Positions 8,576 through 19,179 are shown, counted from the first letter of the stretch. The stretch is DNA of 64,000 nucleotides from Mesorhizobium sp. WSM4904 (GCF_029674545.1 NZ_CP121354.1:3543001-3607000), one strand, 5' to 3'. Made by a program: numbers and translations. Notes: generated by a model not told the origin, from the letters alone.

Positions 8576-10492
8576 ATGGTGCTAGCCAACGCCAGCGGCG
8601 AGTCGGAAATCCTCGAACACTCGCACCATGCCGAAGCCGAACGGCAGCACAGCACCAAGGTGCTCATGCTCGGCGCGCTCGGCGTGGTCTATGGCGATAT
8701 CGGCACCAGCCCGATCTACGCCTTTCGGGAGGCGCTTCATGCCTCGTCGGGGGCGGTTGCCCGTCACGACGTGCTTGGCGTGCTGTCGCTGATCGTGTGG
8801 GCGCTGACGATCATCGTCACGATCAAATATGTCGCCTTCGTGCTGAGGGCGGACAACAAGGGCGAGGGCGGCACGCTGTCGCTGATGTCGCTCGCGCGCA
8901 GCGCCTATCCACAGGGCTCACGCCTCATCCTGGCGATCGGCCTTTGCGGCGCGGCGTTGTTCTTCGGAGATTCGATCATTACCCCGGCCATTTCCGTGCT
9001 TTCCGCGGTCGAGGGCTTGGAGGTCGTGACACCGGCGCTCGATGCCTATGTCGTCCCGATCACGCTGGTGATCCTGGCGGTCCTTTTTGCCGTGCAACGT
9101 TTTGGAACAGGCAAAGTGGCGGCCGTCTTCGGCCCGGTGACGGCGACGTGGTTCCTGGCAATCGGCGTTGCCGGCCTCTATCACATCGTGGACGATCCCT
9201 CCGTTCTTCTGGCGGTCAATCCGTACTATGCGGTCTATTACCTGGCCACGACCCCGACGGGTGCTTTCGTCACCGTCGGCGCGGTTTTTCTGGCGGTCAC
9301 CGGTGCCGAGGCGCTCTATGTCGACCTTGGCCATTTCGGCCGCAAGCCGATCGTGCTGGCGTGGTTCTCGGTGGTTTTCCCTTGCCTATTGCTGAACTAT
9401 TTCGGGCAGGGCGCCTTCGTGCTCTCGCATGGCGGCAAGCCGACCAACCCGTTCTTCCAGATGCTTCCCGAATGGGCGCTGATGCCGATGGTCGGCCTGG
9501 CGACGGCAGCGACGGTCATCGCCAGCCAGGCGGTGATTTCCGGCGCGTTCTCGCTGACCAGGCAGGCCGTGCAGCTCAACCTCTTGCCGCGCATCGAGGT
9601 GCAGCACACCTCCGAGATGCAAAGCGGCCAGATCTACATGCCGAGGGTCAATCTCCTGGTCGCGCTCGGCGTGATGCTTCTGGTCGTCGGCTTCGGCAGC
9701 TCGAGCGCTCTGGCCTCCGCCTACGGCATCTCGGTGACCGGCGAGATGCTGATGACGACAGTCCTCTTGTTCGTGGTGATGCGCTGGCTCTGGAAATGGC
9801 AGCTGGCGGCTGCCGTGGTGCTGGCGCTGCTCTTCGGCGTCATCGATCTCGGCTTCTTCTCGGCCAATGTGGTCAAGATCGTCGAAGGCGGCTGGGTGTC
9901 GATCACGGTTGCCTCGATCATGGGGCTGATCATGTGGACCTGGATCCGTGGCAGCCGCTACCTGTTCGACAAAACGCGCCGCAACGAGATCCCGCTCGAC
10001 TTCCTGGCGATAAATCTCCTGAAGAAGAAGCCGCAACTCGTGTCGGGCACCGCCGTGTTCCTGACCAGCGATCCGCTGAGCGCGCCGACCGCGCTGATGC
10101 ACAGCCTCAAGCACTACAAGGTGCTGCACGAGAAAAACGTCATCCTTTCCGTGGTGACTGCGCCGCAGCCGGTGGTGCCGGACAGCGAGCGCGTGAAGCT
10201 GGAAACCGTCAACGAGCTGTTCATGCGGGTGTCGTTGACCTTCGGCTACATGGAGCAGCCGAACATCCCGCGCGCGCTGGCGATCTGCCGCAAGCAGGGC
10301 TGGAAGTTCGATATCATGACGACGTCCTTCTTCTTGTCGCGGCGTTCGCTGAAGGCCTCGCCCAACTCCGGCATGCCGGTCTGGCAGGACCGACTGTTCA
10401 TCGGCCTAGCGCGCACGGCGGCGGATGCGACGGAGTATTTCCAGATCCCCACCGGGCGCGTGGTCGAGATCGGCACTCAGGTCGCGATCTGA
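8576..10492 (+). CDS. kup: KUP-family potassium transporter (first copy)
   Basis: Proton-coupled potassium uptake protein of the inner membrane with about 12 transmembrane segments and a cytosolic C-terminal domain. The family signature [20 protein letters not shown] is at about residues 35-54, with [21 protein letters not shown] after it. An ATG at 8537 is in frame, but I chose 8576: it gives MVLANAS, which lines up with MALANGA of the second copy and makes both proteins 638 residues. The C-terminal 181 residues are almost identical to those of the second copy. Likely role: potassium uptake at low pH or low potassium. Confidence 0.94.
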   Translation: MVLANASGESEILEHSHHAEAERQHSTKVLMLGALGVVYGDIGTSPIYAFREALHASSGAVARHDVLGVLSLIVWALTIIVTIKYVAFVLRADNKGEGGTLSLMSLARSAYPQGSRLILAIGLCGAALFFGDSIITPAISVLSAVEGLEVVTPALDAYVVPITLVILAVLFAVQRFGTGKVAAVFGPVTATWFLAIGVAGLYHIVDDPSVLLAVNPYYAVYYLATTPTGAFVTVGAVFLAVTGAEALYVDLGHFGRKPIVLAWFSVVFPCLLLNYFGQGAFVLSHGGKPTNPFFQMLPEWALMPMVGLATAATVIASQAVISGAFSLTRQAVQLNLLPRIEVQHTSEMQSGQIYMPRVNLLVALGVMLLVVGFGSSSALASAYGISVTGEMLMTTVLLFVVMRWLWKWQLAAAVVLALLFGVIDLGFFSANVVKIVEGGWVSITVASIMGLIMWTWIRGSRYLFDKTRRNEIPLDFLAINLLKKKPQLVSGTAVFLTSDPLSAPTALMHSLKHYKVLHEKNVILSVVTAPQPVVPDSERVKLETVNELFMRVSLTFGYMEQPNIPRALAICRKQGWKFDIMTTSFFLSRRSLKASPNSGMPVWQDRLFIGLARTAADATEYFQIPTGRVVEIGTQVAI

Positions 10493-10641
10493 CCCTTCAA
10501 GCCGGCGCTTTGTGCAATAGATTTGAATGGACCGACGCAGGTGGAGCCCTGCATTGGTGGCATGGGAGCCCTAACGCCAGGGCACTTGATATTGCACCGC
10601 AGCAAGCGTAGAGCACCGCGCATTTTATCGGAGTATCGTCC

Positions 10642-12558
10642 ATGGCCCTTGCCAATGGTGCTGAGGCGGAACCCGTCGACCAAACGGGGCATCCGGAAAT
10701 AGAGCAACACAGCACCAAGGTGCTGATGCTGGGCGCGCTGGGCGTGGTCTACGGCGATATCGGAACCAGCCCGATCTACGCGTTCCGTGAGGCGTTGCAC
10801 GCCTCGTCGGGTGGCGACGTCGCCAACCGGGCCGATATTCTCGGCGTGCTGTCGCTGATCATCTGGTCTCTCACCATCACGGTCACCATAAAATACATCA
10901 TGTTCGTGCTGCGCGCCGACAACCGCGGCGAAGGCGGCGTGCTCTCGCTGATGGCGCTGGTGCGCGGCAGTTTCCCCACGCGCTCGGCGATCATCCTCGG
11001 CATCGGCATCATCGGGGCGTCGCTGTTCTTCGGCGACGCGGTGATCACGCCTGCGATCTCGGTGCTTTCGGCGGTCGAAGGCCTGGAGGTCGTGACGCCG
11101 GCCTTCCAGCCTTATGTCGTGCCGCTGACACTGCTCGTCCTCGCCATCCTGTTTGCCGTGCAGCGCTTCGGCACGGGTGGCGTCGGCCTGGTGTTCGGCC
11201 CGGTCACAGCGATATGGTTCCTGGCCATCGGGCTTTCCGGCATCAATCACATCGTCGACGACCCCGAGATCCTGTGGGCTATCAGCCCGCATTACATTGT
11301 CGCCTTCCTGATCAATTCGCCCGATGTGTCCTTCGTGACCATCGGCGCAGTGTTTCTGGCGGTGACCGGCGCCGAGGCGCTTTATGCCGATCTTGGCCAT
11401 TTCGGCCGCAAGCCGATCGTGCTGGCGTGGCTGGCGATCGTGTTTCCGTGCCTGCTCTTGAACTATGCCGGGCAGGGAGCCTTTGTGCTCGCCAAGGGCG
11501 GCACGGTCGGCCATCCGTTCTTCGAAATGAACGAGGGCTGGGCGCTCATCCCCATGGTGGCGCTGGCGACGGCGGCGACGGTGATCGCCAGCCAGGCAGT
11601 GATTTCCGGCGCCTATTCGCTGACCAGGCAGGCGGTGCAGCTCAACATGCTGCCGCGTCTCGAGATACTGCATACGTCGGAGAAACAGTCCGGCCAGATC
11701 TACATGCCGCGCGTCAACATGCTGCTGGCGCTCGTGGTGATGCTGCTGGTGGTCGGCTTTGGCGCGTCCAGCAGACTTGCCTCGGCCTACGGCATCTCGG
11801 TGACCGGCAACATGCTGGTGACGACGACGCTGCTCTTCGTCGTGATGACGCGCATCTGGAAGTGGAACATCTGGCCGGCGGTCGCGCTGACGGCAATGTT
11901 CGCGCTCATCGACATCGGTTTCTTCGCCTCCAACATCGTCAAGGTCTTCGAGGGCGGCTGGTCTTCTCTGGCCGTTGCCTTTGCCATCATCCTCGGCATG
12001 TGGACCTGGGTGCGCGGCAGCCGTTATCTCTTCGACAAGACCCGCCGCAACGAGATCCCGCTCGACTTCCTGGCGGCGAACCTTTTGAAGAAGAAGCCGC
12101 AACTGGTATCGGGCACGGCCGTGTTCCTGACCAGCGATCCGCTGAGCGCGCCGACCGCGCTGATGCATAGCCTGAAGCACTACAAGGTGCTGCACGAACA
12201 GAACGTCATCCTTTCGGTGGTGACGGCGCCGCAGCCGGTGGTGCCCGATAGCGAGCGGGTGAAGATGGAGACGGTAAACGAGCTGTTCATGCGGGTGACA
12301 CTGACCTTCGGCTACATGGAGCAGCCGAACATCCCGCGCGCGCTGGCGATCTGCCGCAAGCAGGGCTGGAAGTTCGACATCATGACGACGTCCTTCTTCC
12401 TGTCCCGCCGCTCGCTGAAGGCTTCGCCCAATTCCGGCATGCCGATATGGCAGGACAGGCTGTTCATCGGTCTTGCGAAGACGGCGGCGGATGCGACAGA
12501 GTATTTCCAGATTCCCACGGGACGCGTCGTCGAGATCGGCACGCAGGTCGCCATTTGA
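10642..12558 (+). CDS. kup: KUP-family potassium transporter (second copy)
   Basis: Tandem paralogue of the preceding gene, 638 residues, same signatures ([40 protein letters not shown]). The membrane part differs from the first copy at many positions, while the cytosolic tail from [19 protein letters not shown] onward differs at only 6 of 181. The gap to the first copy is 149 bases, enough for a separate promoter, although I see none that is convincing. An N-terminal run [19 protein letters not shown] replaces the first copy's [20 protein letters not shown]. Confidence 0.94.
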   Translation: MALANGAEAEPVDQTGHPEIEQHSTKVLMLGALGVVYGDIGTSPIYAFREALHASSGGDVANRADILGVLSLIIWSLTITVTIKYIMFVLRADNRGEGGVLSLMALVRGSFPTRSAIILGIGIIGASLFFGDAVITPAISVLSAVEGLEVVTPAFQPYVVPLTLLVLAILFAVQRFGTGGVGLVFGPVTAIWFLAIGLSGINHIVDDPEILWAISPHYIVAFLINSPDVSFVTIGAVFLAVTGAEALYADLGHFGRKPIVLAWLAIVFPCLLLNYAGQGAFVLAKGGTVGHPFFEMNEGWALIPMVALATAATVIASQAVISGAYSLTRQAVQLNMLPRLEILHTSEKQSGQIYMPRVNMLLALVVMLLVVGFGASSRLASAYGISVTGNMLVTTTLLFVVMTRIWKWNIWPAVALTAMFALIDIGFFASNIVKVFEGGWSSLAVAFAIILGMWTWVRGSRYLFDKTRRNEIPLDFLAANLLKKKPQLVSGTAVFLTSDPLSAPTALMHSLKHYKVLHEQNVILSVVTAPQPVVPDSERVKMETVNELFMRVTLTFGYMEQPNIPRALAICRKQGWKFDIMTTSFFLSRRSLKASPNSGMPIWQDRLFIGLAKTAADATEYFQIPTGRVVEIGTQVAI

Positions 12559-12592
12559 GGGCCTGCAAGGCATAGAGTGACCGGAGGCGGGT

Positions 12593-13633
12593 ATGAGCGG
12601 CGAATTGGTGCTCGTCACCGGCGGGTCCGGCTTCCTCGGCGCTCACTGCATTCTGGCGCTTTTGCAGGCAGGCTACCGGGTTCGCACCACCGTCCGCTCC
12701 GCCAGGCGCGAAGCCGATGTTCTCGCGATGCTGAAAGTGGGCGGCGCCGAGCCCGGTGACGCGCTTTCCTTCGCCCATGCCGATCTCATAACTGACGCAG
12801 GCTGGCCGGAAGCGGTCGCCGGCTGCGACCATATCCTTCACGTGGCTTCGCCTTTCCCGCCCGGCGTGCCCAAGCACGAAGACGAGCTGATCGTTCCGGC
12901 GCGTGAAGGAGCGCTGCGCGTGCTGCGGGCCGCGCGCGACGCGAAGGTGAAACGGGTGGTGCTCACCTCGTCCTTCGCCGCCATTGGCTACGGCCAGACG
13001 CCAGTTCACGGCCGCCCGTTCACGGAAGAGAACTGGACCAATCTTTCGGAGCAGGTGAGCGCCTATGTGAAGTCGAAGACGCTTGCCGAGCGGGCTGCCT
13101 GGGACTTTGTTGGCCGCGAAGGCGGCGCATCGGAGCTGGCCGTCGTCAATCCGGTCGGGATTTTCGGGCCGGTCCTGGGCCCGGACCATTCGACCTCGAC
13201 CGACTTCATAAGACGCCTGATGGATGACGAGATGCCGGGTCTGCCGCGCATGGTGTTCGGCGTCGTCGACGTGCGGGACGTGGCGGATTTGCATCTCCGA
13301 GCCATGACCAATCCTGCTGCCAAGGGCCAGCGGTTCCTGGCCATCAGCGGCGATTTCATGACGACGCTGGAAATCGCGCAGGCGCTGAAAGCGCGACTGG
13401 GCAATGCGGCGGCGCGCGTTACCACGCGAGTGCTGCCCGACTGGCTGGTGAGGTTTGTCGGGCTGTTCGACGGGCAGGCGGCCCAGATCGTGACGGAACT
13501 CGGCAAGGCGAAGAATGCCACGGGCACGAAGGCGATGCGTATGCTCGGCTGGGCGCCGCGATCGCGCGAAGACGCGCTCGTCGCGACCGGCGAAAGCCTG
13601 ATCCGGCTCGGGTTGCTCAAAAGAGCGAAATAG
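12593..13633 (+). CDS. NAD-dependent epimerase/reductase (dihydroflavonol reductase-like extended SDR)
   Basis: Extended short-chain dehydrogenase, 346 residues. The Rossmann motif TGGSGFLGAHC is at about residues 9-19, an Arg-rich second strand (YRVRTTVRSARRE) suggests NADP(H) binding, and the catalytic pair is seen as YVKSK (Tyr-x-x-x-Lys) after LTSSFAAIGYG (catalytic Ser). The family includes aldehyde and dihydroflavonol reductases; the substrate is not predictable. A GGAGG ribosome-binding site precedes the ATG. It follows the kup pair by 34 bases and may be read with it, but there is no functional link. Confidence 0.85.
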   Translation: MSGELVLVTGGSGFLGAHCILALLQAGYRVRTTVRSARREADVLAMLKVGGAEPGDALSFAHADLITDAGWPEAVAGCDHILHVASPFPPGVPKHEDELIVPAREGALRVLRAARDAKVKRVVLTSSFAAIGYGQTPVHGRPFTEENWTNLSEQVSAYVKSKTLAERAAWDFVGREGGASELAVVNPVGIFGPVLGPDHSTSTDFIRRLMDDEMPGLPRMVFGVVDVRDVADLHLRAMTNPAAKGQRFLAISGDFMTTLEIAQALKARLGNAAARVTTRVLPDWLVRFVGLFDGQAAQIVTELGKAKNATGTKAMRMLGWAPRSREDALVATGESLIRLGLLKRAK

Positions 13634-13670
13634 CGCGCCCCGGGGGCGAGACATCCGAGGCGCGCCGATT

Positions 13671-14564
13671 TCAGCCGAGCAGGGCGGCCTTGTTCGCTTC
13701 CAGGAATTGCTTCAACGTTTGCGGCTTCCGCCGCGACAGCGTCTCGACCGCGTCAGTCACCATGCCGATGCGGCCGGAGCGGGTGTTGGCGTCGAACGAC
13801 ACGATGATGCGGGCAAAGTCCTCGGGAAGCCCCGCCGCCTTGACGCCCTCGGTCAGAGCCTCGTCCGGCACCTGGATGACTTCGAGCGGCTTGCCGGTGA
13901 CTTCGGTCACCAGGGCAGCGATCTCGCCGACCGTGTGGGCCTGCGGACCGGTCAGCGTGTAGGTGGCGCTCTCCTTCGAGCCGGAGGCGAGACTGGCGGC
14001 GATGGCAGCGGCCATGTCGTCGCGCGCGCCATGGGCGATGCGGCCATCGGCGGCAGAGGTGTACCACTTGCCGGACGCAATGGCGTGCGGCAGGGCCAGG
14101 AACAGGTTCTCCTGATACCAGCCGTTGCGGAAGATGGTGTAGGGAATCCCGCTCGCCTTGATCGCCTGTTCGGTGCCGTAGTGATCGCCGGCGAACAGCA
14201 CCGGCGAGACGGGCTCGGGATTTGGCATCGAGGTGTAGAGCAGGTGCGAAACGCCGGCCGCCTTGGCCGCGGCGACCGCCGCCTGATGCTGCCTCAGGCG
14301 CCGGTCGCTCTTCAGGTCGAGCTCGCCGGTCGAGACGATCAGCACCCGGTCGGCGCCTTTGAACGCGTTCTCGAGCGATGCCGGATCGTCGAAATCGGCT
14401 GCCCTGACGGTGACGCCGCGGGTCGCGAGGTCGGCGAGGTTTTCGGGGTTGCGCGTGGTGGCGATGATGTTTGCCGGCGCGACCTTCTGCGCATCCAGCA
14501 GATGGTTGACCACGGCACGGCCGAGATGGCCGGAAGCGCCGGTGACGAGGAGGGTTTCGGTCAT
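13671..14564 (-). CDS. NmrA-like SDR / NAD(P)H:quinone oxidoreductase (QorB type)
   Basis: Atypical SDR of 297 residues from the ATG at 14564. An upstream in-frame extension to 14615 would run into the operator region and lacks family character. The N-terminus TETLLVTGASGHLGRAVV is the nucleotide-binding motif; DFDDPASLENAFKGADRVLIVST and HLLYTSMPNP are typical of QorB/YtfG proteins, which reduce quinones with NADPH. It is divergent from an HxlR-type regulator, the usual arrangement for quinone- or aldehyde-responsive reductases, and a palindrome lies between them. Confidence 0.85.
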   Translation of the reverse strand: MTETLLVTGASGHLGRAVVNHLLDAQKVAPANIIATTRNPENLADLATRGVTVRAADFDDPASLENAFKGADRVLIVSTGELDLKSDRRLRQHQAAVAAAKAAGVSHLLYTSMPNPEPVSPVLFAGDHYGTEQAIKASGIPYTIFRNGWYQENLFLALPHAIASGKWYTSAADGRIAHGARDDMAAAIAASLASGSKESATYTLTGPQAHTVGEIAALVTEVTGKPLEVIQVPDEALTEGVKAAGLPEDFARIIVSFDANTRSGRIGMVTDAVETLSRRKPQTLKQFLEANKAALLG

Positions 14565-14606
14565 GGGAGGTTTCCTGAAATAGCGCCAAGGGGCGGGTGC
14601 TGTTGG

Positions 14607-14625
14607 TGGTCTCAAAAAGAGACCA
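14607..14625. promoter_or_regulatory. Candidate HxlR-type operator
   Basis: A 19-bp perfect inverted repeat, TGGTCTC-AAAAA-GAGACCA, sits in the 153-bp gap between the divergent reductase and HxlR genes. A minus-strand promoter-like pair (TTTACG, 16 bases, TATTTT) lies just upstream of it relative to the reductase gene, so a regulator bound here would block transcription of the reductase. Binding by the neighbouring HxlR protein is inferred. Confidence 0.5.
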
Positions 14626-14717
14626 GCGCTAAAATAGGTATTGACCCAAGGCCGTAAAGAAGGCAGTTTTTCGGGAGGTAGGCACAGCCAGGGAACCAGT
14701 GGCCGGCCGCCGCCTCA

Positions 14718-15140
14718 ATGGATGCCGCGATGGACAGCAAGATCTTCAATCTGAAATCGAAGCTCGAGGTCTACAAGGCCATGACCGGCGGCGGCAATTT
14801 CGCCGATTGCCCGGTTCGCGACGTGATCCAGGGCATCAGCGGCAAATGGAGCTCACTGTTGGTGATGGCCCTGGCCGAGAAGCCTTACCGGTTCGGGGAG
14901 CTGCGCCGCCTTGTGCCCGACATCTCGCAGCGTATGCTCACCCAGACGCTCTACGAGCTGCAGCGCGACGGCTATGTGCATCGCGAGGTGTTTCCGACCA
15001 AGCCGCCGAGCGTCGAGTACAGCCTCACCGATCTCGGCCGATCGATGTTCGCGCCGTTGCAGATGCTCATCCAATGGGCCGAGCTCAACCACGATGCCGT
15101 GCGCGATGCGCGCGCCGCATTCGATGCCGCGCACGCCTGA
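14718..15140 (+). CDS. HxlR-family transcriptional regulator
   Basis: Winged-helix regulator, 140 residues (136 if the second ATG at 14730 is used). HxlR signatures: CPVRDVIQGISGKWSSLLVMAL (the conserved Cys and the GKW motif), RFGELRRLVPDISQRMLTQTLYELQRDGYVHRE (recognition helix and wing) and VEYSLTDLGRSM. In relatives the Cys near the N-terminus senses quinones, aldehydes or electrophiles. It is divergent from the QorB-like reductase, which is its most likely target together with its own gene. Confidence 0.88.
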   Translation: MDAAMDSKIFNLKSKLEVYKAMTGGGNFADCPVRDVIQGISGKWSSLLVMALAEKPYRFGELRRLVPDISQRMLTQTLYELQRDGYVHREVFPTKPPSVEYSLTDLGRSMFAPLQMLIQWAELNHDAVRDARAAFDAAHA

Positions 15141-15191
15141 GATATCCGCAATCGGCGACAAGCATCGAAGCGCCAGCGGTGATCGACCCGT

Positions 15192-15911
15192 TCAGGCCGA
15201 TCGGGCTTGTGGGGTTTCAATGGCCTGCAGCCGGATGATCTCGGACAGATAAGATCCCTTTGCCCGCAGGAAGGCGTGCAGGCGCCGCGGATAGTCGGCG
15301 CCGACCGCTTCCTTGACCGATTGCCGCTTGCTCAAGGCCTCGCGCCAGGCGTGGATCAGAGGCTTGCCGTCGAGAATGCCGAAATCGTCGATATGGTCGA
15401 ACGTGCCGAAATAGCGGAAAATCGGCCCGTAGACGGCATCGACCAGCGAGAAGCGGTCGCCGGCGAACCACGGACCGCTCCGCCTTTCCGACAGTTCCGC
15501 CTCCACGCGGGCAAACATTTGCGCCAGAGCCTTGCTTTCATGGGAAAAAGCGGCCTCATCGGCAGCGGAATAGAAGCGGCCGATCGCATTGAGGATGGCC
15601 GAGCCGAATTCGATCCAGGCGCGGTGCCGCGCCCGCATGAGCGGATCGGCCGGATGCAGCGGATTGGTCTCGGTCTCCTCGAGGAATTCGAGGATGACGG
15701 CGGATTCGAAAATAACCTCTTCCCCGCCGCCGCGTCGAACGCGGAGCAGCGGCACCTTGCCGAGCGGCGAGATGGCCTTGAACCAGTCGGGCTTGTTCGA
15801 AAGGTCAACATTGACCCGTTCGAACGACACGCCTTTCTCGGCGAGCGCAATCGCCGCGCGCTGGACGTAGGGACAAAGGTGATGGCTGACCAGTGTTAGC
15901 CTTGCGGTCAT
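15192..15911 (-). CDS. Glutathione S-transferase family protein
   Basis: 239-residue cytosolic GST. The N-terminal thioredoxin-like domain shows LVSHHLCPYVQRAAIALAEKG (a CPYxxR active-site motif as in omega-class and related GSTs), the cis-Pro loop GKVPLLRV and ESAVILEFLEE. The all-helical C-terminal domain has FSLVDAVYGPIFRYF. I chose the ATG at 15911 because a GGGGAG ribosome-binding site lies six bases before it and because it begins one base after the stop of the Rieske gene; the upstream ATG at 15929 would overlap that gene. It is the second gene of a two-gene operon under the MarR operators. Confidence 0.9.
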   Translation of the reverse strand: MTARLTLVSHHLCPYVQRAAIALAEKGVSFERVNVDLSNKPDWFKAISPLGKVPLLRVRRGGGEEVIFESAVILEFLEETETNPLHPADPLMRARHRAWIEFGSAILNAIGRFYSAADEAAFSHESKALAQMFARVEAELSERRSGPWFAGDRFSLVDAVYGPIFRYFGTFDHIDDFGILDGKPLIHAWREALSKRQSVKEAVGADYPRRLHAFLRAKGSYLSEIIRLQAIETPQARSA

Positions 15912-15912
15912 C

Positions 15913-16218
15913 TCAATCTCCCCAGACATAGTTCAGCGCACCGTCCTCGACGCGGGTCGACAGGAACATCAGGCGCGAGCCCTTCGGCGCCGGGCCTTCG
16001 AGGCGCTCGCCGCTTTCCATGTCGAAGCGGGCGCCGTGCCACTGGCAGACGAAGGCGCCGTCCTTGCAGTCGAGCGGTCCGCCGAAATGCAGGCAGGCAT
16101 TGGCCGCGGCGCGGATGCGCTCTCCGCTGCGCCAGACATGGATCTCGCGGCCGAAGAAGGGCACGACCATGCTGCCGGTCCGCGGGACATCGGCCACTTT
16201 ACAGATTTCATGTTTCAT
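15913..16218 (-). CDS. Rieske [2Fe-2S] ferredoxin-like protein
   Basis: 101-residue Rieske protein, probably a soluble electron carrier. The cluster ligands are visible as ACLHFGGPL (Cys-x-His) and CQWHGARFD (Cys-x-x-His), with the standard spacing of a small one-domain Rieske protein. The ATG at 16218 has AGGAG eight bases upstream; the open frame continues to 16455 but that part overlaps the marR gene and the operators and is not coding. It is followed by the GST gene after one base. No oxygenase subunit is near, so its partner is unknown. Confidence 0.88.
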   Translation of the reverse strand: MKHEICKVADVPRTGSMVVPFFGREIHVWRSGERIRAAANACLHFGGPLDCKDGAFVCQWHGARFDMESGERLEGPAPKGSRLMFLSTRVEDGALNYVWGD

Positions 16219-16234
16219 CGAAGTTCTCCTTGTC

Positions 16235-16295
16235 GATGCAATTGCATCTATATGGATGCATCTGCATCGATCGTCAAGCTTGATGCAATTGCATC
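16235..16295. promoter_or_regulatory. Triple MarR-type operator array
   Basis: Three 14-bp inverted repeats of the form GATGCA-NN-TGCATC lie between the divergent Rieske and marR genes: 16235-16248 (GATGCAATTGCATC), 16255-16268 (GATGCATCTGCATC) and 16282-16295 (GATGCAATTGCATC). The centre-to-centre distances are 20 and 27 bp. The first and third are identical and fully palindromic. The array fills almost the whole 96-bp gap, so binding would affect both promoters. Confidence 0.75.
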
Positions 16296-16314
16296 TATCG
16301 AGTAAAGTCGCTCG

Positions 16315-16770
16315 ATGACGAGAAAATCTCCTGCGCCCGAAGCCATCAAAGCTTGGGGCCGCCTTATGCGCGTGTCGCGCCAGCTGGTCGAAAAGACGGA
16401 GGATGCCCTGAAAGCCGGCGGCCTGCCGCCGCTCGCCTGGTACGACGTGCTGCACGAGCTTGCCGAGGCGGGCGAGGGCGGCTTGCGGCCTTTCGAGCTG
16501 ATCGATCGGGTCTTGCTGGCGCAGTACAACGTCTCGCGGCTGCTCGCCCGGCTGGAAGCGGATGGCCTGGTGGAAAAGCTGCCCGTCTCGGACGATGGCC
16601 GCGGCCAGACCGTGCGCATCACGCCGGCGGGGCGCGAGACGCGCCGCCGCATCTGGGCGGTCTACGGAAAAGCCATATCGGAGCTAATGGGCGACAAGCT
16701 TTCGGCCAAGGAGCTAGCGATGCTGGCTGGTTTGCTCGGGCGGCTGCGCGATCCGCCATTCACGGAATGA
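16315..16770 (+). CDS. MarR-family transcriptional regulator
   Basis: Winged-helix repressor of 151 residues. Features in order: dimerisation helix (AWGRLMRVSRQLVEKTEDAL), LPPLAWYDVLHELAEAGEGG, recognition region LLAQYNVSRLLARLEADGLV and the wing VSDDGRGQTVRITPAGRETRR (the Asp-x-Arg of the MarR wing is DGRG). It starts 19 bases after the last operator of the array. It most likely represses its own gene and the divergent Rieske-GST pair. The ligand is unknown. Confidence 0.9.
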   Translation: MTRKSPAPEAIKAWGRLMRVSRQLVEKTEDALKAGGLPPLAWYDVLHELAEAGEGGLRPFELIDRVLLAQYNVSRLLARLEADGLVEKLPVSDDGRGQTVRITPAGRETRRRIWAVYGKAISELMGDKLSAKELAMLAGLLGRLRDPPFTE

Positions 16771-16791
16771 CAGCGCCGCCCGACCGGGCTT

Positions 16792-17226
16792 TCAGGACGG
16801 ATGCGAGGCCCAAACAAACGCGATCGTCGCCAGCGCGCCAAGCGCGACGCGGACCAGATGCATCTTGCCCCATTTGACGATCATCGATCTTGCCTGCGGA
16901 TTGTCGGCCTCCACCTTCATCGCTTCCAGCAAGCGGTTGGTCGGCATCATCACCAGCAGTGTCCATGGCCAGGGCAGGATGATCGCCACCGCGCCGGCCA
17001 GAAAGCCAGCCACGCCGGTTTGCCACCAGGCAATCAGCCCGAGAGCGCAGGCGACTACGGCGATGGAGGCCTGCATGGCGGCGCCGCGCTTGTAGGAAGG
17101 CTGCCATTCCCGCAGCAATGCCTTGTCGTCCAAGGCCAGCCGTGCGGGTTGCTCAGCGACGCTGACATAGACGGCGGCGCCCGTGAAGGCGGCAGCCACG
17201 GCCAAGGCAAGCAGACCGGCCGGCAT
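16792..17226 (-). CDS. DUF1772 (anthrone oxygenase-like) membrane protein
   Basis: 144-residue integral membrane protein with four predicted helices: AGLLALAVAAAFTGAAVYVS, a helix around SIAVVACALGLIAWW, another at GFLAGAVAIILPWPWTLLVM and the last at LVRVALGALATIAFVW. The motif MMPTNRLLEAMK in a loop is typical of DUF1772. I chose the ATG at 17226, preceded by GGAGG; the open frame further upstream overlaps tetR. It is convergent with marR and divergent from a TetR regulator with a palindrome between. Function of the bacterial family is not known. Confidence 0.8.
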   Translation of the reverse strand: MPAGLLALAVAAAFTGAAVYVSVAEQPARLALDDKALLREWQPSYKRGAAMQASIAVVACALGLIAWWQTGVAGFLAGAVAIILPWPWTLLVMMPTNRLLEAMKVEADNPQARSMIVKWGKMHLVRVALGALATIAFVWASHPS

Positions 17227-17308
17227 CCTGTCCTCCAGCAAGAGAAGCCATCGGCGGAAAATAGCGCTTGCATGGCTGCCGGCAATACGGCATAGAAGCC
17301 GAACCGTA

Positions 17309-17321
17309 ACGTACGGTACGT
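17309..17321. promoter_or_regulatory. Candidate TetR operator
   Basis: The 13-bp perfect palindrome ACGTAC-G-GTACGT ends five bases before the GTG start of tetR and lies 83 bases upstream of the divergent DUF1772 gene. Length and symmetry fit a TetR-family site. Control of both genes is inferred. Confidence 0.55.
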
Positions 17322-17325
17322 CTAC

Positions 17326-18018
17326 GTGGCGGTGGAGATATCCGAGGGAAGCGTGTTGCACAGCGTGCCAGACATCGACAACAGCGAAGCACTCACCGAA
17401 CGGCAGCAAGCCGTTCTGGACGCGGCGCTGCGCCTGCTTGTCGAGGAGGGCGACAACCTGACCATGACAGCGGTGGCGCGGCGGGCAAGCTGCTCCAAGG
17501 AAACGCTCTACAAATGGTTTGGCGACCGCGACGGGCTGCTGACGGCGACGGTGCAATGGCAGGCTTCGAAAGTGCGAGTGGCGCCTGTCGATCGCAAGGG
17601 CCTCGACCTCGCTTCGCTGACGGCAAGTCTCGAACGCTTCGCCTCCGACTGGCTGAGGGTGATTTCCAGCGATACGTCCATCGCGCTCAATCGCGTGGCG
17701 GTCGGCCATGCCGGCTCCGGCAAAGATGACCTTGGCGCGATCGTGCTGCAGAATGGGCGTTTCGCGCTGGCCAGGCGCCTGAAGCCGGTGTTGGAAGCAG
17801 GGCGCGAGGCCGGGCTGCTCGACTTCGACGATGCCGAAACGGCGTTCCGGACCTTCTTCGGGCTGGTCGCCCGCGACGTGCAGATCCGGCTTCTGCTCGG
17901 CGACCGGCTGCAATTGACCGAGGCGGCAATCGGTGACGACGCCGCCCGCGCGACGCAGCAGTTTCTCGCTCTCCACGGGTCGAAGACCAGGAGAGCAAAC
18001 AACCGGCCGCAAGGCCCC

Positions 18019-18030
<12 letters not shown>
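17326..18030 (+). CDS. TetR/AcrR-family transcriptional regulator
   Basis: 234-residue regulator. The N-terminal helix-turn-helix is at about residues 28-70: VLDAALRLLVEEGDNLTMTAVARRASCSKETLYKWFGDRDGL carries all usual TetR positions. A larger C-terminal ligand domain follows with a TetR_C-like segment (LLDFDDAETAFRTFFGLVARDVQIRLLLGD). It starts with GTG. Its last three residues and stop codon are encoded by the left arm of a palindromic repeat, so the natural C-terminus has been replaced by or extended into repeat DNA. Likely target: the divergent DUF1772 gene. Confidence 0.87.

Positions 18031-19179
<1,149 letters not shown>

Noticed and set aside
10477..12618. Minus-strand frame of 713 codons opposite the second kup gene
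   Set aside because: Rich in His, Arg, Asp and Gln without domains, and a similar frame lies opposite the first kup gene; a shadow of the coding strand.
16219..16455. N-terminal extension of the Rieske protein
   Set aside because: It would run through the operator array and into marR on the other strand; a good ribosome-binding site supports the ATG at 16218.
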